From Acidobacteriota bacterium (lineage in GTDB: Bacteria > Acidobacteriota > Terriglobia > Terriglobales > Acidobacteriaceae), in contig JAJZJJ010000121.1 of assembly GCA_021810175.1 (NCBI GenBank), positions 1-7,682 of the forward strand: DNA of 7,682 nucleotides. Direction: 5' to 3'. Under the pieces are notes generated by a model. That model was not told the DNA's origin and searched no databases. It saw only the letters and a program-made list of their open reading frames with translations. Positions 1 through 6,005 of this stretch are shown here, one piece after another (position 1 is the first letter of the stretch; the number at the start of each line of letters is the position of its first letter). Made by a program: the position numbers and the translations under genes.

Positions 1-914
1 TCAGCCCACAGGCCCAGGCATTCCTCGCCCAGAGCCAGTCCGACGCCCAGCAGCACCAGACCATCGCCCAGCAGCGCCACGAAACCAACGTCTGGCAAGC
101 CCACGCCGGCAAAGTCTCCCTCGAACTCTACCCTGCCAACCTTTCTAAAAGCACCATCGCCGGAGTCCCCGTCCGCATCATCACCCCCATCCACACCCCC
201 GTCAGCCATCGCGACTACGTCCTCCTCAACGTCCACGGAGGCGGCTTCATCGTGGACTCCGGCTCGCTCACGGAAACCATCCCCATGGCCAACCTCACCC
301 AGACCAAAGTCGTCGCCGTCCTCTATCCGCTCGCGCCCGAGCATCCATTCCCCGCCGCTGTCAACGCCGCCGTCGCCGTCTACAAAGCACTCCTCAAGCA
401 CTATCCCGCAAAGCACATCGTCATCTATGGCACCTCCGCCGGAGCCATCCTCACCGGCGAAATCGCCGTCGACCTCAAGCACCTCAACCTGCCCGAACCC
501 GCCGCCCTCGGCATCTTCTCCGGCTTCGGCGATTTCTCCCGCCCGGGCGACTCCATGTCCATCTTTGCCCTCAACGGACTCTCCGGCTATCTCGCCCCGC
601 CCAAACCCAGCCACCAGATGAATCACAGCTACGTCGGCAACACCAACCCGAGCAATCCCATCCTCTCGCCCGTCTTCGCCAACCTCAGCGGCCTGCCGCC
701 CACGCTCTTCATCTCCAGCACGCGCGACATGCTCCTTAGCGGCACCTCCATCCTCGACCGCAAATTCCTCAACGCCGGAGACACCACCCAGCTCATCGTC
801 TTTGAAGGTCTGCCCCACGCCTTCTGGAACAATCCCCGCATGCCCGAGGCCAAAGAAGCCGACCACGACATGGCCAACTTCTTCAACCGCTACCTCTACG
901 GCAGGAATAACTAG
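1..914 (+). CDS. Alpha/beta hydrolase, HSL-type esterase/lipase (5' partial)
   Basis: C-terminal 303 residues of a carboxylesterase-like hydrolase; the reading frame (codons from base 3) is open to the left edge, so the start lies outside. A GTG at 252 is internal, because the oxyanion-hole motif HGGGF (234-248) precedes it. The rest of a serine-hydrolase triad is visible: the nucleophile Ser in GTSAG (Ser codon 435-437), Asp in STRDM (726-728) and His in GLPHAFW (816-818). This order and the HGGGF motif are typical of the hormone-sensitive-lipase/Aes (COG0657) group, which hydrolyses short-chain esters or lactones. The usual nucleophile elbow is GDSAG; here Thr replaces Asp. The visible N-terminal part is glutamine-rich with no obvious domain. 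Whether it has a signal peptide cannot be seen. A hairpin follows the stop directly. The substrate is unknown; the fold assignment is firm. Confidence 0.9.
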   Translation, partial: SPQAQAFLAQSQSDAQQHQTIAQQRHETNVWQAHAGKVSLELYPANLSKSTIAGVPVRIITPIHTPVSHRDYVLLNVHGGGFIVDSGSLTETIPMANLTQTKVVAVLYPLAPEHPFPAAVNAAVAVYKALLKHYPAKHIVIYGTSAGAILTGEIAVDLKHLNLPEPAALGIFSGFGDFSRPGDSMSIFALNGLSGYLAPPKPSHQMNHSYVGNTNPSNPILSPVFANLSGLPPTLFISSTRDMLLSGTSILDRKFLNAGDTTQLIVFEGLPHAFWNNPRMPEAKEADHDMANFFNRYLYGRNN

Positions 915-939
915 GCGATTGCGTTCTACACGCAATCGC
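915..939 (+). terminator. Perfect hairpin directly after the hydrolase stop codon
   Basis: A perfect 10-bp stem (gcgattgcgt 915-924 and acgcaatcgc 930-939) with a 5-base loop begins on the base after the TAG stop. No T-run follows (next bases tgcgcccttg), so it is either a weak or Rho-assisted terminator or a 3'-end stabilising structure. The position makes a role in ending the hydrolase transcript likely. Confidence 0.55.
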
Positions 940-1002
940 TGCGCCCTTGCCCCTCGCTTTCAGCGTCACGCCACCCAACTCGTGTATCGTGTTGCTCTAG
1001 GC

Positions 1003-1018
1003 CTGATAACCATATCAG
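1003..1018. promoter_or_regulatory. Palindrome upstream of the MFS gene, possible operator
   Basis: The sequence ctgataaccatatcag is a 6-bp inverted repeat (ctgata/tatcag) around a 4-base centre, 15 bases before the transporter ATG. Size and position fit a binding site for a dimeric regulator, but no regulator gene is in the window and a chance palindrome of this size is quite possible. Confidence 0.25.
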
Positions 1019-1033
1019 AGCTCCCGCTCGATC

Positions 1034-2344
1034 ATGACTTCTACCTCTACGCCCCCCTCCCAGTCCACTGCCGCGCCGCACCGCCGCTGGCGCATTGCTT
1101 TCCTTCTCGGCTTCGGAGTTCTCATCGACTTCTTCGACCGCGTCAATATCTCCGTCGCCCACAATGCGCTCCTGCATGACTTTCACATCACCGAGCTCAC
1201 CTTCGGCGTCCTCGCCAGCGCCTACGCCTGGACATACGCTGTCCTCCAGGTCCCCATCGGTGTCCTCCTCGACCGCTTCGGAGTCAAAGTCATCGGCCGC
1301 ATCTCCTCGCTCCTGTGGAGCCTCGCGTCCTTCCTCGGAGCCATCGCCCCCGGCATAGGAACCTTCTTCGCCGCCCGCCTTCTGCTCGGCGTTGGCGAGG
1401 CCTCCGTCTTTCCCGCCAACTCCAAGGCCACCGGCTACTGGTTCCCGGAAAACGAGCGCAGCTTCGCCACCTCCTTCTTTGACGCCGCCGCCAAGCTCGC
1501 CTCCGCCATCGGCGTGCCCATCCTCGGCCTCGTCCTCCTGCGCTACGGCTGGCGCTGGACTTTCGCTTTCACCGGCTTCGTCAGCCTCGCATTCTTCCTC
1601 GTCTTCTGGTCCGTCTATCGCAACCCGAGCCAGGACCCGCATCTCTCCGCCGAAGAAAAACACATCCTCCGCGAAGGCAACGCCCAGCCCGAAGACCTCA
1701 CCAGAACCAAACACGGCGCGCCGCTCCTCTATCTCATGCGCCAGCGCGGAGTCATCGGCTCCTCCATCGGTTTCGCCGCCTACAACTACACCTTCTATCT
1801 GCTCCTCACCTGGCTGCCCACCTATCTTTCGCAAAGCCTGCACATCAATCTGCTCCACTCCGTCCTCTACACCAGCGTCCCGTGGGGCATCGCCACACTC
1901 ACTGATCTCTTCATCGGCGGCTGGCTCGTCGACTTCCTCGTGCATCGCGGCTTCACTCCGTGGAAGGTACGCCAGACCGTCCTCTGCCTTGGCATGGCCT
2001 GCGGAGCCGGCATCTTCGGCGCAAGCTACGCCCACACAGCCACGCAGGCGCTCTTCTGGATCAGCCTCTCCATCGGCGGTCTCGGAGCCATGGCCCCCGT
2101 CGGCTGGTCCATCCCTTCCTTCATCGCGCCCAATGAGAGCGTAGGCCGGGTCGGCGGCATCATGAACTTCCTCACCCAGATCGCTGCCATCTCCGCACCC
2201 ATCATCACCGGCTACTTCGCCGGCCGCCACAACTACAGTGGAGCATTCCTCGTCGCCGCCATCATTCTGGCCATCGGCATCGCGGCCTACCTGTTCCTGC
2301 TGGGGCCCATGCACGTCATCCCCGAACCCGACACCGCCCAGTAA
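1034..2344 (+). CDS. MFS transporter, anion:cation symporter (ACS) family-like
   Basis: Complete 436-aa inner-membrane secondary transporter with about 12 hydrophobic segments in two halves separated by a polar central loop (about residues 196-235). Signatures: the first helix carries DFFDRVNISVAHN (32-44), the DRxN pattern of the ACS family (hexuronate, glucarate, phthalate and related organic-anion carriers). The loop between helices 2 and 3 has the MFS motif GVLLDRFGVKVIGR (76-89). A further conserved stretch is RLLLGVGEASVFPANSKA (115-132). Length matches the family norm (~430-450). The ATG at 1034 has no clear Shine-Dalgarno sequence, but upstream alternatives are lacking and the N-terminus before helix 1 is a normal ~20 residues. 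The gene lies 119 bases after the hydrolase with a hairpin between, so it is probably transcribed separately. Substrate is a guess: a sugar acid or other carboxylate, driven by protons or sodium. Confidence 0.9.
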   Translation: MTSTSTPPSQSTAAPHRRWRIAFLLGFGVLIDFFDRVNISVAHNALLHDFHITELTFGVLASAYAWTYAVLQVPIGVLLDRFGVKVIGRISSLLWSLASFLGAIAPGIGTFFAARLLLGVGEASVFPANSKATGYWFPENERSFATSFFDAAAKLASAIGVPILGLVLLRYGWRWTFAFTGFVSLAFFLVFWSVYRNPSQDPHLSAEEKHILREGNAQPEDLTRTKHGAPLLYLMRQRGVIGSSIGFAAYNYTFYLLLTWLPTYLSQSLHINLLHSVLYTSVPWGIATLTDLFIGGWLVDFLVHRGFTPWKVRQTVLCLGMACGAGIFGASYAHTATQALFWISLSIGGLGAMAPVGWSIPSFIAPNESVGRVGGIMNFLTQIAAISAPIITGYFAGRHNYSGAFLVAAIILAIGIAAYLFLLGPMHVIPEPDTAQ

Positions 2345-2374
2345 TCAGCGCATCTCGCATTCTTCTGCCCAAAC

Positions 2375-2410
2375 AACGAAGCCGGCAACTCTCAAGTCGC
2401 CGGCTTCGTT
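2375..2410. terminator. Bidirectional terminator between convergent genes
   Basis: A perfect 12-bp stem (aacgaagccggc 2375-2386 and gccggcttcgtt 2399-2410) with a 12-base loop lies between the MFS stop (2344) and the stop of the convergent VTT gene (2430). On the plus strand it ends in ttcgttcttgct; on the minus strand the stem is followed by tgtttggg. Placement between two converging genes supports termination from both sides. Confidence 0.8.
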
Positions 2411-2429
2411 CTTGCTACAAAATCTCCCC

Positions 2430-3050
2430 CTACTCCGCCTTCTTCCGCACCTGCCGCTGAATCACCCACCAGACCGCCACCCCAATCAGCAGGCAAACCA
2501 GCACCAGCAGCAGCACAAAGTGCGCCCTGATCACACGCCCAAACAGCACAATAATCTGCGGTCCGTACATCACCGTCAGCAGACCCTCGATCAGGTACCG
2601 CGTCGTGCGCCCTAGAAATATCGCCAGCATATACTGCGGTATCTTCATCTCGAAAACGCCCGCGCCAAGAAGAAAAATCTTCCACGGCCATGGCGGCGGC
2701 ATGGCAGAAGGAATCAGCATCGCCACGAATTCCTGTTTCTCAAACTGCGCCCGCACCCGGTCAAACTTGGTCCGATCCACCTTCCGCAGCAAAAACAGTT
2801 CGCCTCCGGCCCGTCCAATAAAGTACGGCACCAGTGCCCCGATCGCAGAGCCCACCCCCGCCAGAATCGCGTAAATGTAAAAATGCTGCTTGTCCTCCCA
2901 CGCATACCCGGCCATGATCAAATCCATCGGCAGCGGAATCGCCGCCGCGTCGATCGTCGCCACTAGGCCAATGCCCCAGACGCCCAACGGCTTCACAAAG
3001 GCCATCAGCACGGTCTTCCACTTCGCTATCAAAAAAATCAGGTGTTTCAA
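2430..3050 (-). CDS. VTT/DedA-like (YqaA-type) integral membrane protein
   Basis: A 206-aa polytopic inner-membrane protein resembling the VTT (SNARE-associated/DedA/YqaA) family, whose members act in membrane homeostasis and, in some cases, lipid-carrier recycling; the exact role here is unknown. Visible features: hydrophobic segments at about 22-40, 57-80, 107-132, 137-160 and 177-197; the glycine-rich re-entrant motif AGVGSAIGALVPYFIGRAGG (64-83); and a proline cluster MPPPWPWKIFLLGAGVF (117-133) matching the second conserved VTT element. The tail is basic (RQVRKKAE). The start is TTG at 3050, preceded by GAGG 4 bases upstream and 8 bases after the mogA stop, which implies co-transcription and coupling. 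An ATG at residue 16 is an alternative, but the basic/hydrophobic residues before it look coding. Family confident, function not. Confidence 0.82.
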   Translation of the reverse strand: MKHLIFLIAKWKTVLMAFVKPLGVWGIGLVATIDAAAIPLPMDLIMAGYAWEDKQHFYIYAILAGVGSAIGALVPYFIGRAGGELFLLRKVDRTKFDRVRAQFEKQEFVAMLIPSAMPPPWPWKIFLLGAGVFEMKIPQYMLAIFLGRTTRYLIEGLLTVMYGPQIIVLFGRVIRAHFVLLLVLVCLLIGVAVWWVIQRQVRKKAE

Positions 3051-3058
3051 TCTGCCTC

Positions 3059-3550
3059 TCAGGCCTTATCTGTCTCTTCGTGACGGCTCTCGCCTTCCAG
3101 CAGCTTGAGCGCGTGTGGCAGCAACGGCAGTACTGCCTTCAGTGAGGTTACGGCGCCCCGCGGACTGCCCGGCAGGTTTAAAATGACGGCCTGCCCCGCC
3201 GTTCCGCAAAAGCTGCGGCTCAATGCGGCAAAAATCGTCTCCTGCCGCCCCTCGGCGCGCATCAACTCCGCCACGCCTTCCAGTTCACGGTCACACAACT
3301 CCCGCGTCGCCTCTGGAGTTACATCCCGAGGGCTGATCCCCGTCCCTCCGGTCGTCACCACCAGCCGCGCCACCGCAAGCCCCTCGCGTACCGCCACCTG
3401 GATTGCCCCCACCTCATCCGGCGCCGTCCGCTCCAGCACGACGGCAAATCCAGCCTCCCGCAGCGCATCCGCCACCGCCGGACCGGACGCATCCTCGCGC
3501 TCGCCCCGGAAACACGAGTCGCTCACCGTAATCACCGCCGCTGGAAGCAT
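3059..3550 (-). CDS. mogA: MogA/MoaB-type molybdenum cofactor biosynthesis protein
   Basis: A 163-aa cytoplasmic protein of the MoaB/Mog superfamily, which binds molybdopterin and (in MogA) adenylates it before molybdate insertion. Diagnostic motifs are AVITVSDS near the N-terminus (5-12), TTGGTGISPRDVTPEATR (66-83; molybdopterin-binding loop) and NLPGSPRGA (125-133). Length fits stand-alone MogA/MoaB proteins (~160-195 aa). MogA and MoaB are hard to tell apart by eye; the symbol is a best guess. First gene of a two-gene minus-strand unit with the VTT gene 8 bases downstream. The ATG at 3550 has AAAGGA only 2 bases upstream, too close for normal Shine-Dalgarno use, while a good -10-like TACAAT sits 8 bases before it, suggesting a leaderless message. 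No other molybdenum-cofactor gene is nearby. Confidence 0.92.
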   Translation of the reverse strand: MLPAAVITVSDSCFRGEREDASGPAVADALREAGFAVVLERTAPDEVGAIQVAVREGLAVARLVVTTGGTGISPRDVTPEATRELCDRELEGVAELMRAEGRQETIFAALSRSFCGTAGQAVILNLPGSPRGAVTSLKAVLPLLPHALKLLEGESRHEETDKA

Positions 3551-3558
3551 TTCCTTTG

Positions 3559-3564
3559 ATTGTA
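3559..3564 (-). promoter_or_regulatory. Candidate -10 element for mogA
   Basis: Minus-strand TACAAT (5 of 6 matches to TATAAT) ends 8 bases before the mogA ATG. Transcription would start at or next to the start codon. No recognisable -35 hexamer is found 16-18 bases further upstream, so this rests on the -10 alone. Confidence 0.35.
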
Positions 3565-3631
3565 CGGGTTGCCAGCCTTCTTCATTTCCTGTTCATTCGC
3601 CTCTGGAGAAAATGCCCACATAGATGAGAGA

Positions 3632-3709
3632 ATGGCGAAAGGACTGATTTCCGGCGCAACGCCCGCCGGCGGAAGTCCAGCTGATTGTTTTCATAATGCC
3701 CATCACTGA
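3632..3709 (+). CDS. Possible 25-codon upstream ORF overlapping the tonB start
   Basis: An ATG at 3632 with a GAGA-type purine stretch just upstream opens a 25-codon frame (MAKGLISGATPAGG...) ending in TGA at 3707-3709, 14 bases past the tonB ATG at 3696 and in a different frame. tonB itself lacks a usable Shine-Dalgarno sequence, so translation of this leader could deliver ribosomes to its start. The product resembles no known peptide. Equally it may be a chance frame in GC-rich leader DNA. Confidence 0.25.
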   Translation: MAKGLISGATPAGGSPADCFHNAHH

Positions 3710-4826
3710 AGTCCCAACCAACGAGGCGCCACCGGAGCCACCTAAGTTCGGGTCCCGTAACAACCGTTACGGCGATCTCGATTCTGCGGACCTGCTCCAC
3801 GTCATCGACGACCTGGAACAGGCCAATTCCTGGGGCCGCGTCCGCGAGATGATCTGGATTTCGATCATCATTCACCTCCTCATCATCTGGTACATCGTTT
3901 ATGGGCAGAAGTTCCTCCACCTTCCGGTCGTTCATGTCGTAACAGAACAGCAGCAGCTCAAACAGCACCCCAAGCAGCTCACTTATCTACAGCTGCCAAA
4001 GGATCTCCTCAAGCAGCCCAAGCCGAAGACCAACCGCATTTCCAATCAGAACCGCATCGCCGAGTCGCCGCACCCCATCAAGCAGCACAAGACCGCTGCC
4101 CAGATTGAGGCCATGCGCCGCGCCGGCCAGCAGATGCATGCGCCCCCGGCGCCGCACAGCAAACCCGCGCCCCAACAGCGGCCCACTCCGCAAATGCGCA
4201 AGGGACAACAGGCTCGCCAGGCGCAGCCGCATCCCACGCAGACCGCCCCGCATCCGCGCACGCCTCCGGCTCAACCGCTGCCAACCAATAACCTTTCCAA
4301 GCTGATGGCCCCTCAAAACCGGCCTCACGTCCAGAACTTCCGCACCGGCAGCCTGTCTCCCGGCCAGCAGATTCAGGAAGCGCTCCGCGCCGCTTCGCAG
4401 GGCGGCTTCAATGGCGGTGGGGCGCCTTCCGGTAACAACGGCCTCAACGCACCCGATCAGCATCAAGGCATCCAGGGCAGCGTAGACATCCTCAGCAACA
4501 CCATGGGCGTCGACTTCAGCCACTATCTCCAGAAAGTCATCGCCGCCACCAAGCAAGCCTGGTACCCCATCATTCCTGACGAAGCCCGCCCACCGCTCAA
4601 CAAGCAGGGCATCGTCGAAATTCGCTTCCGTATTTACCCCGACGGCAGCGTCCACGACATGCAACTCTACGGCCCCTCCGGCGACGTCGCCCTTGACCGC
4701 GCCGCCTGGGGCGGCATCACCGGCGCCACGCCTTATCCGCCCCTGCCCAAGCGGTTCAAGGGCCCATACCTTGAGCTGCAGTTCAACTTCCTCTACAACG
4801 AAAACCCAGACGATATGGGGAACTGA
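3696..4826 (+). CDS. Energy transducer TonB family protein
   Basis: A 376-aa protein anchored in the inner membrane that, by family, passes proton-motive force from an ExbB/ExbD-like motor to outer-membrane receptors. Order of parts: an acidic/polar cytoplasmic N-terminus (1-50); one transmembrane helix (about 52-69) containing S56-III-H60, the SxxxH pattern that is functionally essential in E. coli TonB; a long periplasmic linker rich in Pro, Gln, His and basic residues (about 84-215); a Gly/Asn-rich hinge (236-251); and a C-terminal TonB domain (about 272-367) with QAWYPIIPDEAR, GIVEIRFRIYPDGSV and PYPPLPKRFKGPYLELQF. The N-terminal tail is much longer than that of E. coli TonB. ATG 3696 is the only reasonable start: a TGA lies in frame at 3645 and the next Met is inside the helix. 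It heads a cluster with a small membrane protein and miaA; exbB/exbD are not in the window. Confidence 0.88.
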   Translation: MPITEVPTNEAPPEPPKFGSRNNRYGDLDSADLLHVIDDLEQANSWGRVREMIWISIIIHLLIIWYIVYGQKFLHLPVVHVVTEQQQLKQHPKQLTYLQLPKDLLKQPKPKTNRISNQNRIAESPHPIKQHKTAAQIEAMRRAGQQMHAPPAPHSKPAPQQRPTPQMRKGQQARQAQPHPTQTAPHPRTPPAQPLPTNNLSKLMAPQNRPHVQNFRTGSLSPGQQIQEALRAASQGGFNGGGAPSGNNGLNAPDQHQGIQGSVDILSNTMGVDFSHYLQKVIAATKQAWYPIIPDEARPPLNKQGIVEIRFRIYPDGSVHDMQLYGPSGDVALDRAAWGGITGATPYPPLPKRFKGPYLELQFNFLYNENPDDMGN

Positions 4827-4830
4827 TCTC

Positions 4831-5016
4831 ATGCCGGACTCTCAGCGCCAATCCGCGCCGAAGTCCGGCACCCACAATGCACGACCATCCCCCACTCGCT
4901 TCCAGCGCATGCAGATTCGCGGCCTCGTCCTGCTTGCCCTGCTGCTCCTGCTGCTCGCATTTCTCCGTGCCGACAAGCATGCCCTCTTCGCGCCCGGCTG
5001 GTGGCGCATTGGGTGA
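4831..5016 (+). CDS. Small single-pass membrane protein (61 aa), unknown function
   Basis: ATG at 4831 lies 4 bases after the tonB TGA, with a GGGGA ribosome-binding site 9 bases upstream; the TGA at 5014-5016 overlaps the ATG of miaA as TGATG. The 61 residues comprise a polar basic N-terminus (MPDSQRQSAPKSG..., with R23, R26 and R30 just before the membrane), one very hydrophobic Leu-rich helix (about 31-45, LVLLALLLLLLAFL) and a short tail ending FAPGWWRIG. Positive charges ahead of the helix predict a cytoplasmic N-terminus. I do not recognise a family. The tight spacing on both sides and correct ribosome-binding site are the main evidence that it is a gene. It may be a small partner of the TonB protein, or mainly a coupling device for miaA; neither is shown. 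Confidence 0.65.
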   Translation: MPDSQRQSAPKSGTHNARPSPTRFQRMQIRGLVLLALLLLLLAFLRADKHALFAPGWWRIG

Positions 5017-5984
5017 TGCCCCTCGCCGCACCACCTGATCCGCTGCTGGTTCTGCTCCTCGGTCCCACCGCCAGCGGCAAAACCGCGCTGTCTCTCGCCC
5101 TCGCCCAGCGTTTCCATGGGGAAATCGTCAGCTGCGACTCCGTCGCCGTCTACCGCGACTGCGAAATCGGCGCCGCCAAGCCCACCGCTGCCGAGCGCGC
5201 CCAGATCCCGCACCACCTCCTCGACGTCTTTTCCCCCGCGGAAACCTGCTCTGCCGGCGACTACAGCCGCCTCGCGCGCCGCGCCATTGCGGAAATCACC
5301 TCCCGCAACCACCTCCCCATCGTCACCGGCGGCACCGGATTCTACCTTCGCGCCCTCACGGACGGCCTTTTCCCCGGCCCTCCCCGTTCCAGCGAAATCC
5401 GCACCCGGCTCAGCCGCAGCGCCCAGCGCCACACACCCGGCTGGCTGCACCGCATGCTCACGCGCCTCGACCCCGCGGCCGCAGCGCGCATCCACGCCAA
5501 CGACAGTCCCAAACTCATCCGCGCAATTGAGGTCTGCCTCGCTGCGCGCCAGCCCATCACCACCGCTTGGGAATCCGGCCGCGACCCGCTCACCGGTTAC
5601 CGCCTCCTGCGCATCGGCCTCAATCCTCCCCGGACCGCGCTCTACGACCGCATCAATACGCGCGCCCGCGCCATGTTCGATCAGGGGCTCGTCGAAGAAA
5701 CCCGTTCTCTCATCGCCACCTACGGTGACTCCATCCCCGTCCTTGACGCGCTCGGATACCGCCAGGCCCGTCAGTTTCTCCAGGGCGAACTCACCCGCGA
5801 CCAGGCCATCGCAGCTGCCCAGCAGGGGCATCGAAACTACGCAAAGCGCCAGCTCACCTGGTTTCGCCGTGAACCAGATGTCCACTGGCTCTCCGGCTTC
5901 GGCGACCAGCCAGAAATTCTCGCCGCCGCAAAATGTCTCATTTCTGAAAGACTAGACAAACATCTCGCAAGTCATTCCAGCTGA
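5016..5984 (+). CDS. miaA: tRNA dimethylallyltransferase MiaA
   Basis: A 322-aa cytoplasmic enzyme that transfers a dimethylallyl group to N6 of adenosine 37 in tRNAs reading codons that start with U (i6A37, precursor of ms2i6A). Motifs in order: P-loop GPTASGKT (16-23); CDSVAVYRDCEIGAAKPT (40-57) with the catalytic-region Asp41; PHHLLD (65-70); GGTGFYLRAL (105-114); DPAAAARIHANDSPKLIRAIEV (from 152); LGYRQ (246-250); and YAKRQLTWFRR (275-285). Length is normal. In many homologues the last motif is preceded by Thr-Arg; here it is His-Arg (GHRNYAKRQ). The ATG at 5016 is chosen over a GTG at 5001 because it overlaps the stop of the small upstream gene (TGATG), implying translational coupling, and gives the normal short N-terminus before the P-loop. 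Confidence 0.97.
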   Translation: MPLAAPPDPLLVLLLGPTASGKTALSLALAQRFHGEIVSCDSVAVYRDCEIGAAKPTAAERAQIPHHLLDVFSPAETCSAGDYSRLARRAIAEITSRNHLPIVTGGTGFYLRALTDGLFPGPPRSSEIRTRLSRSAQRHTPGWLHRMLTRLDPAAAARIHANDSPKLIRAIEVCLAARQPITTAWESGRDPLTGYRLLRIGLNPPRTALYDRINTRARAMFDQGLVEETRSLIATYGDSIPVLDALGYRQARQFLQGELTRDQAIAAAQQGHRNYAKRQLTWFRREPDVHWLSGFGDQPEILAAAKCLISERLDKHLASHSS

Positions 5985-5990
5985 TTCCAA

Positions 5991-6000
5991 GAGAAAAAGG
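5991..6000 (+). promoter_or_regulatory. Ribosome-binding site for the GTG-started membrane protein gene
   Basis: The purine run gagaaaaagg ends 5 bases before GTG at 6006, a normal Shine-Dalgarno spacing, and decides this GTG as the start of the downstream gene. Confidence 0.65.
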
Positions 6001-6005
6001 TAACT

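Noticed and set aside
252..914. GTG 252 as the start of the hydrolase
   Set aside because: It would remove the HGGGF oxyanion-hole motif just upstream; the frame is open to the window edge, so the gene is 5'-partial.
926..2314. A 462-codon open frame on the minus strand antisense to almost the whole MFS gene
   Set aside because: Its product is a low-complexity Gly/Asp/Glu/Ala mix with no domain, as expected from the complement of C-ending, Ser/Leu/Ala-rich codons; the plus-strand frame is a clear transporter.
3582..3968. Minus-strand 128-codon frame across the mogA-tonB divergent region
   Set aside because: Mostly antisense to the tonB 5' end, no ribosome-binding site or domain, and it would occupy the likely promoter region.
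4381..4460. Gly/Asn-rich stretch in the tonB gene as a tandem DNA repeat
   Set aside because: The residues are biased but no repeated unit is seen at the nucleotide level.
5001..5015. GTG 5001 as the miaA start
   Set aside because: The ATG at 5016 gives the usual short N-terminus and a TGATG overlap with the upstream small gene.
4842..5885. A 347-codon minus-strand frame opposite miaA
   Set aside because: Composition-driven (Gly/Ala/Val/Glu-rich) and fully covered by the well-supported miaA gene and the small membrane protein gene.
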